From Psychrobacter sp. LV10R520-6 (lineage in GTDB: Bacteria; Pseudomonadota; Gammaproteobacteria; Pseudomonadales; Moraxellaceae): DNA of 64,000 bases. Under the pieces are notes generated by a model. It made no database searches and had not been told where the DNA came from. It saw only the letters and a list, made by a program, of their open reading frames with translations. Every line of letters starts with the position of its first letter. The first letter of the stretch is position 1. The position numbers and the translations under genes were made by a program. Shown piece by piece: positions 1 through 8,700 of this stretch. Location: positions 3,038,001-3,102,000 of the forward strand of contig NZ_LT900024.1 of the NCBI RefSeq assembly GCF_900182925.1, in the 5' to 3' direction.

Positions 1-888
1 CCGTTACTTAATGAACTATTAGATCAATGCGGTATCAGTAAAAACGACATTGACGCTATCGCCTATACCAAAGGCCCGGGGTTGATTGGGGCATTGATGA
101 CCGGTGCATTATTCGGGCGTAGTTTAGCGTATGGTTTAGAGGTTCCGGCCATTGGTATTCATCATATGGAAGGGCATTTATTAGCACCACTGATGGGCGC
201 CAATCCGCCAGCTTTTCCCTTCGTGTCCTTGTTAGTTTCAGGCGGCCATACCTTACTTATTGCCGCGCACGGGATTGGACAATACGAAATACTGGGTGAG
301 TCCATCGATGATGCGGCAGGGGAGTGCTTTGATAAAGCAGCTAAAATGTTAGGTTTAGAGTACCCAGGCGGCCCTAATATCGCCAAGCTTGCTGAAACCG
401 GTAACCCAAACGTTTACTCGCTGCCGCGCCCGATGCTGCACCGCGGTTTAGACTTTTCATTTAGTGGTATGAAAACCGCCGTCCATAATCTCATTAAAGA
501 CACCCCTGGTTCAGGTATAGGTTCAGGTACGAGCTCAAGTACGGGTTCCGATAGCGACCCACAAGTTCGAGCCGATATAGCGGCAAGTTTTCAGCATGCG
601 ATGGTCGATACCTTGGTCAAGAAATGCGTCAAAGCGCTTAAGCAAGTTAATATGAGCCGACTGGTCATTGCTGGCGGTGTCAGTGCCAATAGCCATTTAC
701 GTACGACTCTTGAAACTGAGCTGGCGAAAATAAATGCGACCGTGCATTATGCGCCGCCAGCCTTATGTACGGACAACGGTGCAATGATTGCGTATGCAGG
801 TTATCAACGCTTGCAAGCAGGGCAAAGTGACGATTTGGCTGTCAGCTGTGTACCGCGTTGGCCGATGACCGAATTGCCAGCGCTGTAA
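1..888 (+). CDS. tsaD: tRNA threonylcarbamoyladenosine synthase subunit TsaD, 5' truncated by window edge
   Basis: TsaD transfers the threonylcarbamoyl group to A37 of ANN-decoding tRNAs with TsaB and TsaE. The frame is open from base 1, so about 50 N-terminal residues are missing. The visible 295 residues carry the metal-binding HMEGH motif, a GGHT motif, the SIDDAAGE(C)FDK segment and a late SGGVSAN-like segment ([12 protein letters not shown]), in TsaD order. A Gly/Ser-rich insertion of about 20 residues (positions near 510-560) is an odd local expansion. The gene is read toward crcB, 50 bp downstream. Identification is secure; only the start is unseen. Confidence 0.95.
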   Translation, partial: PLLNELLDQCGISKNDIDAIAYTKGPGLIGALMTGALFGRSLAYGLEVPAIGIHHMEGHLLAPLMGANPPAFPFVSLLVSGGHTLLIAAHGIGQYEILGESIDDAAGECFDKAAKMLGLEYPGGPNIAKLAETGNPNVYSLPRPMLHRGLDFSFSGMKTAVHNLIKDTPGSGIGSGTSSSTGSDSDPQVRADIAASFQHAMVDTLVKKCVKALKQVNMSRLVIAGGVSANSHLRTTLETELAKINATVHYAPPALCTDNGAMIAYAGYQRLQAGQSDDLAVSCVPRWPMTELPAL

Positions 889-937
889 ATGTATCATTAG
901 TTTTGACTGTCAAATTCGTGTTAATTAAGGATAGTTT

Positions 938-1309
938 ATGCATTGGCTTGCCATCGGTTTAGGAGCAGCAATCGGCGCTTGCTTGCGGGCATGGCTAGCA
1001 CGCTTTAATCCGCTGCATAACTGGATACCGCTTGGGACTCTGAGTGCTAATATTTTAGGCGGATTGCTAATAGGGCTAGCGCTAGTATGGTTTGAGCGGG
1101 TGGGTAGCGAACTGTCTCCCAACGTCAGATTGTTTGTTATCACCGGTTTTTTGGGTGGGTTGACCACTTTTAGTACCTTTAGCGCTGAGGTTTTTACCCT
1201 TATTCATGATGGACGGTTGCTGGCAGGTCTGGGGTTAGTGGGGCTTCATGTGGGACTAACATTATTAGCGACCGCGCTTGGATTTTACTTTTTTAAACTG
1301 GTTCTATAA
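938..1309 (+). CDS. crcB: Fluoride ion channel CrcB (Fluc)
   Basis: A 123-residue, four-helix membrane protein of the dual-topology fluoride channel family that exports F-. The family signature [10 protein letters not shown] is present near residue 72, and the early GAAIGACLR segment is typical. Length matches the family (about 125). A purine-rich TAAGGATAG sits upstream of the ATG. It follows tsaD by 50 bp and may be cotranscribed. No fluoride riboswitch can be placed in that short gap. Confidence 0.93.
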   Translation: MHWLAIGLGAAIGACLRAWLARFNPLHNWIPLGTLSANILGGLLIGLALVWFERVGSELSPNVRLFVITGFLGGLTTFSTFSAEVFTLIHDGRLLAGLGLVGLHVGLTLLATALGFYFFKLVL

Positions 1310-1446
1310 TTCAATTTTCTTAAAAATAGAGACAAATCTAAGTAAGGATAGGACTGCAACTACCGATACTGGCGAAAGTTTACTGACTTGTTGTGTCGTT
1401 CCAGAGGCTACGTAAATTTCCTCCAACTGCTACGAAAGCCGTATGA
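1310..1446. other. Short intergenic stretch before a dispersed repeat
   Basis: No gene or clear terminator is visible between the end of crcB and the family A repeat that begins near 1447. The rest of this crcB-metR gap is that repeat plus about 55 bp downstream of it. Confidence 0.4.
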
Positions 1447-1593
1447 TATAGTTAGTTCAAAGTAAAAGAGAGTCGTTCGTATCAACGTGCTACTGGTATA
1501 AATTTTTCTTGCGTGCTGTTCGCAAGCGGGACAGAGGCTGCAAAAAACTCATACCAGTAGCACTGTATCGTTTTTAAATTGGAACAACTGTAG
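1447..1593. repeat. Family A dispersed repeat, copy 1
   Basis: An intergenic element of about 147 bp that begins TATAGTTAGTTCAAAG and ends with an imperfect inverted copy (TTGGAACAACTGTAG). The inner part is a large imperfect hairpin, with GTGCTACTGGTAT near 1488 matched by ATACCAGTAGCAC near 1550. It is closely related, in inverse orientation, to the copy at 60572-60719. No coding content. Confidence 0.75.
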
Positions 1594-1649
1594 CTTTGCT
1601 TTAAACGAAAACCGTTATAAATTTGAAATAAAAGTTTCAACATTATCGG

Positions 1650-2540
1650 CTATAACGGCTTAACTATCCCTTCCAATAAACTCGCAAACCCTTGCATATA
1701 AGCGGTATCTTGACTAGAGCTACGCGTTGCTGCATAAAGCTGACAATAGACACCATCCCCTAATGGTCGCGAGACCACCCAGCCTTTTTTCTCATATTCT
1801 GCAATGACCCAATCGGGTAGTGCTGCCACGCCGCGTTCACTGGCGACCAACTGGATAAGCATCGCCGTCAGCTCAGTGGTACGGATGTTCTTAAAACTCA
1901 CCTGGGCGGGTGTCATAAAATTAGCGATGATATCAAGACGTTTTGCTTCTACTGGGTAAGCAATTAGGGTTTCATCACATAAGTCATCTGGGCAAATGAA
2001 GTGTTGCTCTGCTAGGTTATGTAGCGGCGACAGTACCAAGCGGCTTTCGTACTCAAATAACGGTTGATAGCTGACACCGTCTATTGGCAAGTTGCTAGTA
2101 GTGATTAATAAATCAATATCACCTTCCATTAATAAATGATGCGGCTCAGGCTCAAAGCCAGTCGCAAAATCCAATTCCACATCTGACCATTCACGACGAT
2201 AGTGATTGAGAATCGGCATTAACCAATCAAAGCAGCTATGACATTCAGAGGCCAAGCGCAATCTGCCAGCTTGCCCGTGGGCTAAGCGCTTAAGATTGGC
2301 TTTAGTGCGGGTAACTTGTGGCATGATACTGTCTGCCAGAGCCAGTACCGTTTTACCAGCAGGGGTAAAAGTTAGTGGGCGCGTTCGGCGATTGACCAGA
2401 CTGATATCGTAGTAATTTTCCAGCTCTTTTAACTGGTGCGAGACCGCAGAGGCGGTAACATGTAACTCATCCGCAGCAGCAGCCAGCGAACCATGCGCCC
2501 GTAGCGCAGTTAGCGTATTAAGATGACGGAGCTCTAACAT
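1650..2540 (-). CDS. metR: LysR-type regulator of methionine biosynthesis, MetR
   Basis: A 296-residue LysR-type transcription factor. The N-terminal winged helix-turn-helix spans about residues 1-60 (SLAAAADELHVTASAVSHQL), followed by the substrate-binding domain. The segment ASECHSCFDWLMP near residue 97 is the MetR signature region; homocysteine is the family co-inducer. It lies convergent to crcB and about 95 bp downstream of potC on the same strand. A TGAA-N6-TTCA sequence at 2574-2587 lies upstream of its start but has one spacer base more than the usual MetR box, so autoregulation is only possible. No met gene is adjacent. Confidence 0.9.
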   Translation of the reverse strand: MLELRHLNTLTALRAHGSLAAAADELHVTASAVSHQLKELENYYDISLVNRRTRPLTFTPAGKTVLALADSIMPQVTRTKANLKRLAHGQAGRLRLASECHSCFDWLMPILNHYRREWSDVELDFATGFEPEPHHLLMEGDIDLLITTSNLPIDGVSYQPLFEYESRLVLSPLHNLAEQHFICPDDLCDETLIAYPVEAKRLDIIANFMTPAQVSFKNIRTTELTAMLIQLVASERGVAALPDWVIAEYEKKGWVVSRPLGDGVYCQLYAATRSSSQDTAYMQGFASLLEGIVKPL

Positions 2541-2635
2541 AAAACAACCTAACCACTTATTTTAAGTAAATATTGAAGAAAAGTTCAGTATAATTCATGA
2601 CCTGATGATTTTCATTCAAAACTTATAACCAGTAT

Positions 2636-3511
2636 TTAGCGCCTACGTAATAACAGTTGCGAGATGATAACCAGTATTAGCGACGCGATAAGTAGAATCG
2701 TACCGATGGCATTGACTTCAGGCTTGAGTCCCACCCGCACCATAGAATAGATACGTAACGGTAGAATCTCATAGCTGGGACCGGTAACAAAAGTGGACAC
2801 TACCACATCATCAAGTGATAAGGTAAATGCCAGCAGCCAGCCAGCCATCACTGCGGGAAGTATAACCGGAATGAGGACGGTACGTACCATAGTCGATTCA
2901 CTCGCGCCTAAATCTCGCGCAGCTTCCATCAAGCGTTCATCTAAACTACTCAAGCGTGCAAATACGGTGATAACCACGAACGGCAAGCAGAAGGTAATGT
3001 GTGCTAGTAACAACGACACAAAGCCCAACTGTAGCCCAATTAATAAAAATAGTGCGAGCAAGGATATAGCAAGAACAATCTCAGGTGACATCATCAGCAC
3101 AAATAATAAACCGTTTAATAAACCTTTACCGCGAAAATCGTAGCGATGTAATGCCAATGCAGTCAGCGTACCTATCAAGGTTGACACGGTTGCTGCCACC
3201 AACCCTAAAAAAATCGAATGCCAAAAGGCATCGAGCATCGCTTGGTTGTTAAATAGCGACTCATACCACCTTAAACTAAAGCCGCCCCAATTGTAGCCAA
3301 TTTTTGATTTATTAAAGGACATGACTACTAAGACGATGATTGGCAAGTACAGTAGGGCGTAGATAAGTCCTAGATAGCTTTTAGCAGCGATACTGCCTAG
3401 CTTGATATTTTGCTTATTAGTGGTAGGTCTGTTTTTTTTAGAATGAGGAGAGGTTGTGGTTTTGACAATTTGGCGAGAAGGTTTGTTTTTGATAAGTGAG
3501 CTGTCAGACAT
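2636..3511 (-). CDS. potC: Spermidine/putrescine ABC transporter permease PotC
   Basis: A 291-residue inner-membrane permease of the polyamine importer. After a basic 30-residue N-terminal extension it shows six hydrophobic segments. The EAA loop of binding-protein-dependent permeases is at EAARDLGASE near residue 197. Segments such as MMSPEIVLAISLL, HITFCLPFVV and DDVVVSTFVTGPSYEILPL align residue for residue with PotC of E. coli from memory. Its start overlaps the stop of potB in a TGATG arrangement, indicating translational coupling. It is the last gene of potABC. Confidence 0.93.
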   Translation of the reverse strand: MSDSSLIKNKPSRQIVKTTTSPHSKKNRPTTNKQNIKLGSIAAKSYLGLIYALLYLPIIVLVVMSFNKSKIGYNWGGFSLRWYESLFNNQAMLDAFWHSIFLGLVAATVSTLIGTLTALALHRYDFRGKGLLNGLLFVLMMSPEIVLAISLLALFLLIGLQLGFVSLLLAHITFCLPFVVITVFARLSSLDERLMEAARDLGASESTMVRTVLIPVILPAVMAGWLLAFTLSLDDVVVSTFVTGPSYEILPLRIYSMVRVGLKPEVNAIGTILLIASLILVIISQLLLRRR

Positions 3512-4398
3512 CAGGCCACCTCGCTGAAGTCAGTCTTGCCAATACGGCGGCTACTAGCGCGATAGGCAAGTAGTAATACCGCCATGGCAAGGGTCAATAA
3601 AACGCTGGCTGCTGCCCCAAATGGCCAATCACGCGCATCTAAGAATTGATTTTTGATAATATTACCGACTAATAAATTACGTGAACCGCCTAAAATATCT
3701 GCCACATAGAACATACCCATCGCTGGTAAGAGGACCAAGAGTACGCCTGAGATAATACCCGGTGTGGTCAACGGCAACACTACATGCCAAAAGGTCTGGC
3801 TTTTTGATGCACCCAAATCCTGCGAGGCCAACAGCATATCATTGCGCAAATCCGTAAACACGGCATATAGCGGCAAGACCATAAAAGGGAATAGCAAATA
3901 AGTTAACCCAGCAATGACCGCGCCTTGGGTGTATAAAATATCAATTGGCGTATCAATAACACCTATGGCCAGCAAAAATTTATTAATTAAGCCATTATTG
4001 GCAAATAGTAATTTTAGCGCATAGGTACGTACTAAAGAGTTGGTCCAAAACGGCAATATTAGCATCATCATTAATAACGGTTGCCAGCGCGCTTTGGCTT
4101 TGGATACTAGCCACGCAAAAGGATAGCCGAGCACTAAGCAAATCACCGTAGTGATTCCTGCCATCCACAATGAATGCATAAATACACCAAAGTATAGCGG
4201 ATCAATGATACGCAGATAGCTATCGATACTAACCGGCAAGCTAATAAATTCACTGCTATCACGGGTCAAAAAGCTGACGGCAATGACCAATATATTCGGT
4301 AATAGCGCAAAGAGGAGCAGCCAGCCCCAAATCAGCCCCAATGTCGCGGTACGAAAAGGGCTTTTATTACTTAAATGAGTGGCGTTTTTACGCGCCAT
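3511..4398 (-). CDS. potB: Spermidine/putrescine ABC transporter permease PotB
   Basis: A 295-residue inner-membrane permease partner of PotC. It has six predicted membrane spans, the PotB-type segment LPFWTNSLVRTYALK near residue 115, an EAA-like loop (ASQDLGASKSQTF) and RDWPFGAAASV near the C terminus, all characteristic of PotB rather than PotH. Start and stop overlap both neighbours (TAATG with potA, TGATG with potC), so the three genes form a tightly coupled operon. Confidence 0.93.
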   Translation of the reverse strand: MARKNATHLSNKSPFRTATLGLIWGWLLLFALLPNILVIAVSFLTRDSSEFISLPVSIDSYLRIIDPLYFGVFMHSLWMAGITTVICLVLGYPFAWLVSKAKARWQPLLMMMLILPFWTNSLVRTYALKLLFANNGLINKFLLAIGVIDTPIDILYTQGAVIAGLTYLLFPFMVLPLYAVFTDLRNDMLLASQDLGASKSQTFWHVVLPLTTPGIISGVLLVLLPAMGMFYVADILGGSRNLLVGNIIKNQFLDARDWPFGAAASVLLTLAMAVLLLAYRASSRRIGKTDFSEVA

Positions 4399-5747
4399 TA
4401 GCTTATATCCTTTTGGACAGTCAAGCTAATGGCCTTGCCAATGTTAATGCCACTATTAGACTCATTATCGGTCTTATCATTAACAGAGTTGTCATCCGGC
4501 AGTACCCACTCCCAGCCATCAACCCAGGAGACTTTGACCGCTTCATTCAGCTTATAGTCAAAGCTTGGGTCGTCCTCATCAAAAAACTCAGAGGCCTTAA
4601 TAATATGGCCATTATGCAGCTCAATGATAGAGTCTAAAGTGCTGCCCTTATAGTTACTTTCGATGACGCGACCCAGTAATCCGCTATGGGTATCATCGTC
4701 AGCTTCATAAATTCGCAAATCTTCGGGGCGTAGGAGCAGATTAACGATATCGCCCACTTGTACATCACTAGCAAAATCAGGACGGCGCAAGTTGCGTAAT
4801 GTGGTTGGGCCACTTTGAGCTTGGGCTTCACACACTTCCACTTCAATTCGGCCATTAGTCACTTGTCCATCGCGATCGGGCTGAGTGGGATAGACGCCTT
4901 TTACTTCTGCCTTGAAGAGATTGGTCTCACCGATGAATTTGGCGGTAAATAAATTCGCCGGGGTTTCATAAATTTCGATAGGCGACCCAATTTGCTGAAA
5001 CTTGCCATCTTTCATCACCGCAATACGATCTGACATCGACAGCGCTTCTTCTTGGTCATGAGTGACGAACACAAAGGTAATGCCAAGCTCACGTTGCAAC
5101 CGTTTCAGCTCAGATTGCATTTGCAAACGCAGTTTGTGATCGAGCGCCGATAGCGGCTCATCCAGTAGCAATAATTTAGGACGGTTGATGACGGCGCGCG
5201 CGATAGCGACCCGCTGCTGCTGACCGCCGGATAAATCTTGCGGCTTGCGATTGGCCAAATGCCCAAGTTTTACCATCGCCAGCATATCGCGCACGCGCGT
5301 TTGAATTTCATCTTTGGGGACTTTTTTGATTTTAAGACCATACGCCACATTTTGCGCCACGGTCATATGCGGAAATAGCGCATACTGTTGAAACACAGTA
5401 TTTACCGGCCGCTTATCGGCTGGCAGCCCGGCCATTTGTACGCCTTCTAAATGAATTGCACCCGCTGTCGGCTGCTCAAAGCCTGCAATTAGGCGTAGCA
5501 AGGTAGTCTTGCCGCACCCTGATGGCCCAAGCAGGGTCAAAAATTCACCACGCTTAATATTTAGATTGATATCTGTTAATACTTCAGTCTCATCATAGGT
5601 TTTTTTTAGCCCCGTCAGTTGTAGTAGCACATCATTAGCCATGGTATCGACGGTATCGACGGTATCGACGGTATCGGTGTTATCAATACCAGAACTGGCC
5701 TGAGAGGGCATAGCAGTTGCAGGCGCGTTTTCGGGCGAGTCAGTCAT
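4398..5747 (-). CDS. potA: Spermidine/putrescine ABC transporter ATPase PotA
   Basis: A 449-residue ABC ATPase that energises polyamine uptake. It has Walker [10 protein letters not shown] near residue 75, signature LSGGQQQR near 173, Walker [13 protein letters not shown], the H-loop FVTHDQEEA, and a C-terminal TOBE-type regulatory region. It is longer than E. coli PotA (378) because of a variable N-terminal leader of about 40 residues and a C-terminal tail. The leader contains [11 protein letters not shown], encoded by a 9-bp tandem repeat (5643-5678). First gene of potABC. No substrate-binding protein gene (potD) is adjacent, so it must be elsewhere or shared. Confidence 0.93.
   Translation of the reverse strand: MTDSPENAPATAMPSQASSGIDNTDTVDTVDTVDTMANDVLLQLTGLKKTYDETEVLTDINLNIKRGEFLTLLGPSGCGKTTLLRLIAGFEQPTAGAIHLEGVQMAGLPADKRPVNTVFQQYALFPHMTVAQNVAYGLKIKKVPKDEIQTRVRDMLAMVKLGHLANRKPQDLSGGQQQRVAIARAVINRPKLLLLDEPLSALDHKLRLQMQSELKRLQRELGITFVFVTHDQEEALSMSDRIAVMKDGKFQQIGSPIEIYETPANLFTAKFIGETNLFKAEVKGVYPTQPDRDGQVTNGRIEVEVCEAQAQSGPTTLRNLRRPDFASDVQVGDIVNLLLRPEDLRIYEADDDTHSGLLGRVIESNYKGSTLDSIIELHNGHIIKASEFFDEDDPSFDYKLNEAVKVSWVDGWEWVLPDDNSVNDKTDNESNSGINIGKAISLTVQKDIS
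5643..5678. repeat. 9-bp tandem repeat inside potA
   Basis: Four consecutive copies of GGTATCGAC, the last ending GGT, lie in the codons for the N-terminal leader of PotA. Unit length is a multiple of three, so copy-number change would lengthen or shorten the leader without a frameshift. Confidence 0.9.
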
Positions 5748-6147
5748 GAGATAAATTCCTAAAATACCAAAGTATCAGTACCGCTTTAATAGGGCTGTCG
5801 ATAGTGAGCGCGGTATAAAAAGTGCTTTGGTATAAGTGTAAGCGCGGTCTAATAGCTGCGTATTATAACAAACCATCGCTACCTATTAGTGCAAGTTCGT
5901 TACCAATTACGCAGGCTATAGCGTTGTCATTTATATGATTTGTATGGCTTCTCATCGAAAGCAAAAGGCGACTGCGCGTATAAAAGATTCTTGGGAAAGT
6001 AAATTTTTTAACATTTTCTCGCTTTCAATCCTATACAATCATTTTAGGGCTAAAAATTTTTAGTCAAAATTTAGTCAAAAAGAGTTAGCCTAATAATCAT
6101 TAAAGCCATTTACTATTTTTATAACTCAGTACCCTCAAGGACACCTT
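5748..6147. other. Divergent intergenic region between potA and carbonic anhydrase
   Basis: A 400-bp AT-rich gap between divergent genes that should hold the promoters of the pot operon and of the carbonic anhydrase gene. I could not assign a convincing -35/-10 pair or operator. No family A or B repeat and no coding sequence is seen. Confidence 0.4.
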
Positions 6148-6786
6148 ATGACTGCTAATATGCGCCCAAAAACAGGTCAAGAAGCGTTGGAGCTTCTTAA
6201 AGAAGGCAATACCCGCTATGTCGACAGTCTTAACAACTCTGATCCGATGATGCAAAAGCGGCCAGAGCTGGTTAAAGACCAAGACCCCTTGGCCATTATC
6301 TTAGGCTGCTCTGATGCACGCGTGCCCGTGGAGATTGTTTTTGATCAAGGCTTAGGCGATTTATTCGTCATTCGTGTGGCCGGCAATGTGGTGGCACCAT
6401 CACAAATCGGCTCAGTCGAATTTGCAGCCGAGAAGTTTGGTACCCAACTGGTCGTGGTGCTGGGTCATTCACATTGCGGCGCGGTAACGGCGTGTGTTGA
6501 AGCCTTGATTAATCCTGCACAATTTTATTCGCCTAACTTGCAGTCTATTGTTGATCGCATTCGCCCCAGCGTCTATAACTTGCATGAGCTTGCTACCGCT
6601 AACGGTCAAGACGTGGATGCCGATGAGCTGGTCGATCGTTCGATCCGTGCCAACGTGCGCATGTCAGTCAGTCAACTCAAGCATGGTTCACGTGCCTTAG
6701 AAGATTTATCAAGTAATGGGCAGCTGTTAATTGTTGGTGCTGAATACGATTTAGAGACTGGCAAGGTACGCTTTTTAGACAGCTAA
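6148..6786 (+). CDS. can: Beta-class carbonic anhydrase
   Basis: Interconverts CO2 and bicarbonate in the cytoplasm. The 212 residues carry the beta-class zinc site: Cys54-x-Asp56-x-Arg58 (GCSDAR) and His107-x-x-Cys110 (GHSHCGA). The spacing and length are normal for the family. A good Shine-Dalgarno sequence (CAAGGACACCTT) precedes the ATG. It stands alone between the pot operon and gloA, so context adds nothing about its role. The symbol can is given by family analogy. Confidence 0.92.
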   Translation: MTANMRPKTGQEALELLKEGNTRYVDSLNNSDPMMQKRPELVKDQDPLAIILGCSDARVPVEIVFDQGLGDLFVIRVAGNVVAPSQIGSVEFAAEKFGTQLVVVLGHSHCGAVTACVEALINPAQFYSPNLQSIVDRIRPSVYNLHELATANGQDVDADELVDRSIRANVRMSVSQLKHGSRALEDLSSNGQLLIVGAEYDLETGKVRFLDS

Positions 6787-6961
6787 TTGATATAAATAAA
6801 TTAGAGTTACTCACAAAACCTTTTCAGCCGCTACACACTTTTTTATTATGATGAACTGAGAAGACAGTAGTGTCCCGGATACGCGCGGCATTAGGGTCAT
6901 TAACACGCCCTAGTATATTTTTAAAATTCTATATTTCTCAAACTTTTATATAAGGACAGTT

Positions 6962-7528
6962 ATGTCTAATTCTTTATCTAACAGCAACCACTCAACCACT
7001 GCTCAACCTGATAGTAGCGTAAAGGCGCCCGGTGTTCAGCCTATCGCCGCGCAAACCAGTGGTTTTACCTTCAACCACACCATGCTAAGAGTCAAAGATC
7101 CCGCCAAATCATTAGAATTTTATACTGGTGTGCTGGGTATGACCTTACTGGCAATAAAAAAATTCCCTGAGATGGAATTTGATTTGTACTTCTTAGCGAA
7201 GCTGACCGATAGCGAGCGTGATAATTTGCCTGCTGGGGAAGACTTGGCGATTTATACCTTCCGCCAACGCGGTATATTGGAGCTAACCCATAATTACGGT
7301 ACTGAGACCCAAGAGGGCTTTAGTTATCATGATGGTAACCAAGACCCACAAGGCTTTGGGCATATCTGCTTTAGCGTACCTGATCTAGATGCAGCTGTAG
7401 CTTGGTTTGACAGTCATGACGTTGCCTTCAAAAAACGCCCTGAAGAAGGTAGTATGAAGAATATCGCCTTTATTAAAGACGTTGATGGTTACTGGATCGA
7501 GATTGTACAAGCTGGTTTGATGGGCTAG
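6962..7528 (+). CDS. gloA: Lactoylglutathione lyase (glyoxalase I)
   Basis: Isomerises the methylglyoxal-glutathione hemithioacetal to S-lactoylglutathione. The 188-residue protein has a roughly 35-residue low-complexity N-terminal extension, then the glyoxalase fold. The four expected metal ligands are in FNHTMLRV (His), LELTHN (Glu), GFGHICF (His) and GYWIEIV (Glu). A Shine-Dalgarno TAAGGACAG sits before the ATG. The longer form with a loop between the two halves resembles the zinc-type, eukaryote/Pseudomonas-like enzymes; metal preference is inference. Confidence 0.92.
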   Translation: MSNSLSNSNHSTTAQPDSSVKAPGVQPIAAQTSGFTFNHTMLRVKDPAKSLEFYTGVLGMTLLAIKKFPEMEFDLYFLAKLTDSERDNLPAGEDLAIYTFRQRGILELTHNYGTETQEGFSYHDGNQDPQGFGHICFSVPDLDAAVAWFDSHDVAFKKRPEEGSMKNIAFIKDVDGYWIEIVQAGLMG

Positions 7529-7768
7529 CTTATTGATGCCGCTGGCATCAATATACCCTTTCCCATACGCACACTGGACTTGAGCGACCCTTCTGTAAAA
7601 ACGATCGTCAATAAGCTGAATAAGCATGATAGCAATAGTGAAAATAGCACCAACTCACCGTAAGATAATATGAAATCGTCATAACGTTTTTTATGCGCTA
7701 AACGATGGTCTGTTTGCCGCGTTATAGGTTCTATTGTTATTAGTAAATAGATAATGCCCAGTTAGATA

Positions 7769-8242
7769 TTAGTCAGCATCTTTTACTTTATAGTCGGTAT
7801 GGCAAGACTTACAGCTCTTACCAACGGCAACAAAGGCAGGCTTGAAATCTTCAACGCTAGTCGCTGTTTGTGCAGCGTTGTTCAGCTCAGCGGTCGCTTG
7901 TTGAAAGTTCTCTGACTTAGTGCGGAAGTCATCAGTATTAGACCAAACGGCTTCGGTAGCATTACCAACGGCTTCTTGGTCTTCAAAATGGCTCCAAGGG
8001 TTTTTGGAATCCTCGGCTAAGAAGGCGGCTTGCTCTTTAACTACCGCCGCATCAAAAGTATCCGGAGCTTTCACCATATCACCCATGACACCCGTAGCAT
8101 CGCCATAGCTTTTCATCATATCTTGACGTGCTTTGACATCAGGGTTAGCAGGGCTACTACAAGCAGTTAGACCCAGTAAGGCGGTCATTAAAGTGATACC
8201 AAAAATAGAATTTAACGATTTATTACTGTGAATCCGTGACAT
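7769..8242 (-). CDS. Cytochrome c'-like lipoprotein
   Basis: A 157-residue exported haem protein. The N terminus has a signal sequence with a lipobox (LTAC near residue 28), suggesting a lipid-anchored periplasmic protein. The C-terminal haem c motif CKSCH is near residue 146, the usual position for cytochrome c' / c556 four-helix proteins, and the body is helical with no other cysteine pair. A strong Shine-Dalgarno (AAAGGAG) precedes the ATG. Function in the family ranges from NO binding to electron transfer, and nothing nearby decides it. Confidence 0.82.
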   Translation of the reverse strand: MSRIHSNKSLNSIFGITLMTALLGLTACSSPANPDVKARQDMMKSYGDATGVMGDMVKAPDTFDAAVVKEQAAFLAEDSKNPWSHFEDQEAVGNATEAVWSNTDDFRTKSENFQQATAELNNAAQTATSVEDFKPAFVAVGKSCKSCHTDYKVKDAD

Positions 8243-8395
8243 GTATAGACTCCTTTATAGGTGGCTATTAATAAGACGCCGTAGCAAATAAATGCTCGCT
8301 AACAAATTAAATCACTGCTATTAAATGTTTTAAAATAGAATTTTAAAACGACTGGTTTTCTGAATTTTTTCTTTGTCAGCAGATTTTTAGAAGTA

Positions 8396-8495
8396 TTACG
8401 CGACTCTCAACTTAATATGGGCTATCGTAGGCTGGCGCTTTTAGCCCAGTCAATCGTAACCATTTGCCAAAAACGCTGGGCTAAAGCCACAGCCT
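8396..8495. repeat. Family B palindromic repeat, left part, interrupted by IS110 element
   Basis: This 100-bp stretch matches, with about three mismatches, the reverse complement of the uninterrupted copy at 60727-60832. It contains GTAGGCTGGCGCTTTTAGCC and GCTGGGCTAAAGCCACAGCC. The match stops after CAGCCT at 8495, where the insertion sequence begins, and resumes with ACGCCAAA at 9718. Confidence 0.85.
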
Positions 8496-8530
8496 TGTAT
8501 CTTGACTAGATGCTAAATTTAATCAAATCT

Positions 8531-8539
8531 TGATATACT
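8531..8539 (+). promoter_or_regulatory. Candidate extended -10 promoter for the bridge RNA
   Basis: TGA followed by TATACT at 8534-8539 resembles an extended -10 element. Transcription would begin near 8546, just before the first predicted stem of the bridge RNA. No good -35 was found at 17 bp. Confidence 0.35.
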
Positions 8540-8545
8540 TTATCA

Positions 8546-8696
8546 TCTACTCACGAGCATTGTGAGCGTGACCACAGCCTTAGTGCTTAGACACTGTAAC
8601 GTAGATTACGCCCAATGCTCATCCTTTCATCTTCACAATCTGAATGGTATCCAAGTGCCTTAGTATAAGTGACACTGAATGAACAAGGGAAGATAA
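8546..8696 (+). ncRNA. Candidate IS110 bridge RNA with readable target and donor guides
   Basis: Two internal loops can be drawn. The target loop is closed by GAGCATTG (8555-8562) with CAATGCTC (8613-8620) plus GCGT (8566-8569) with ACGC (8608-8611), and has an inner hairpin AGTG/CACT (8582-8585, 8592-8595). Its 5' arm CCACAGCCT (8572-8580) equals the left target (8487-8495); its 3' arm CGTAG (8600-8604) is complementary to the right target CTACG (9716-9720). The donor loop is closed by ATCTTC (8629-8634) with GAAGAT (8689-8694). Its 5' arm ATGGTATC (8644-8651) equals the right IS end (9709-9716); its 3' arm ACAAG (8683-8687) is complementary to the left end CTTGT (8494-8498). This is the known bridge RNA arrangement; transcription itself is inferred. 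Confidence 0.82.
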
Positions 8697-8700
8697 TAAG

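Noticed and set aside
888..938. Fluoride riboswitch before crcB
   Set aside because: The gap is 50 bp and shows no crcB-motif core; crcB seems to ride on the tsaD transcript.
2574..2587. MetR box upstream of metR
   Set aside because: TGAA and TTCA are 6 bases apart, not 5, so I did not list it as an operator.
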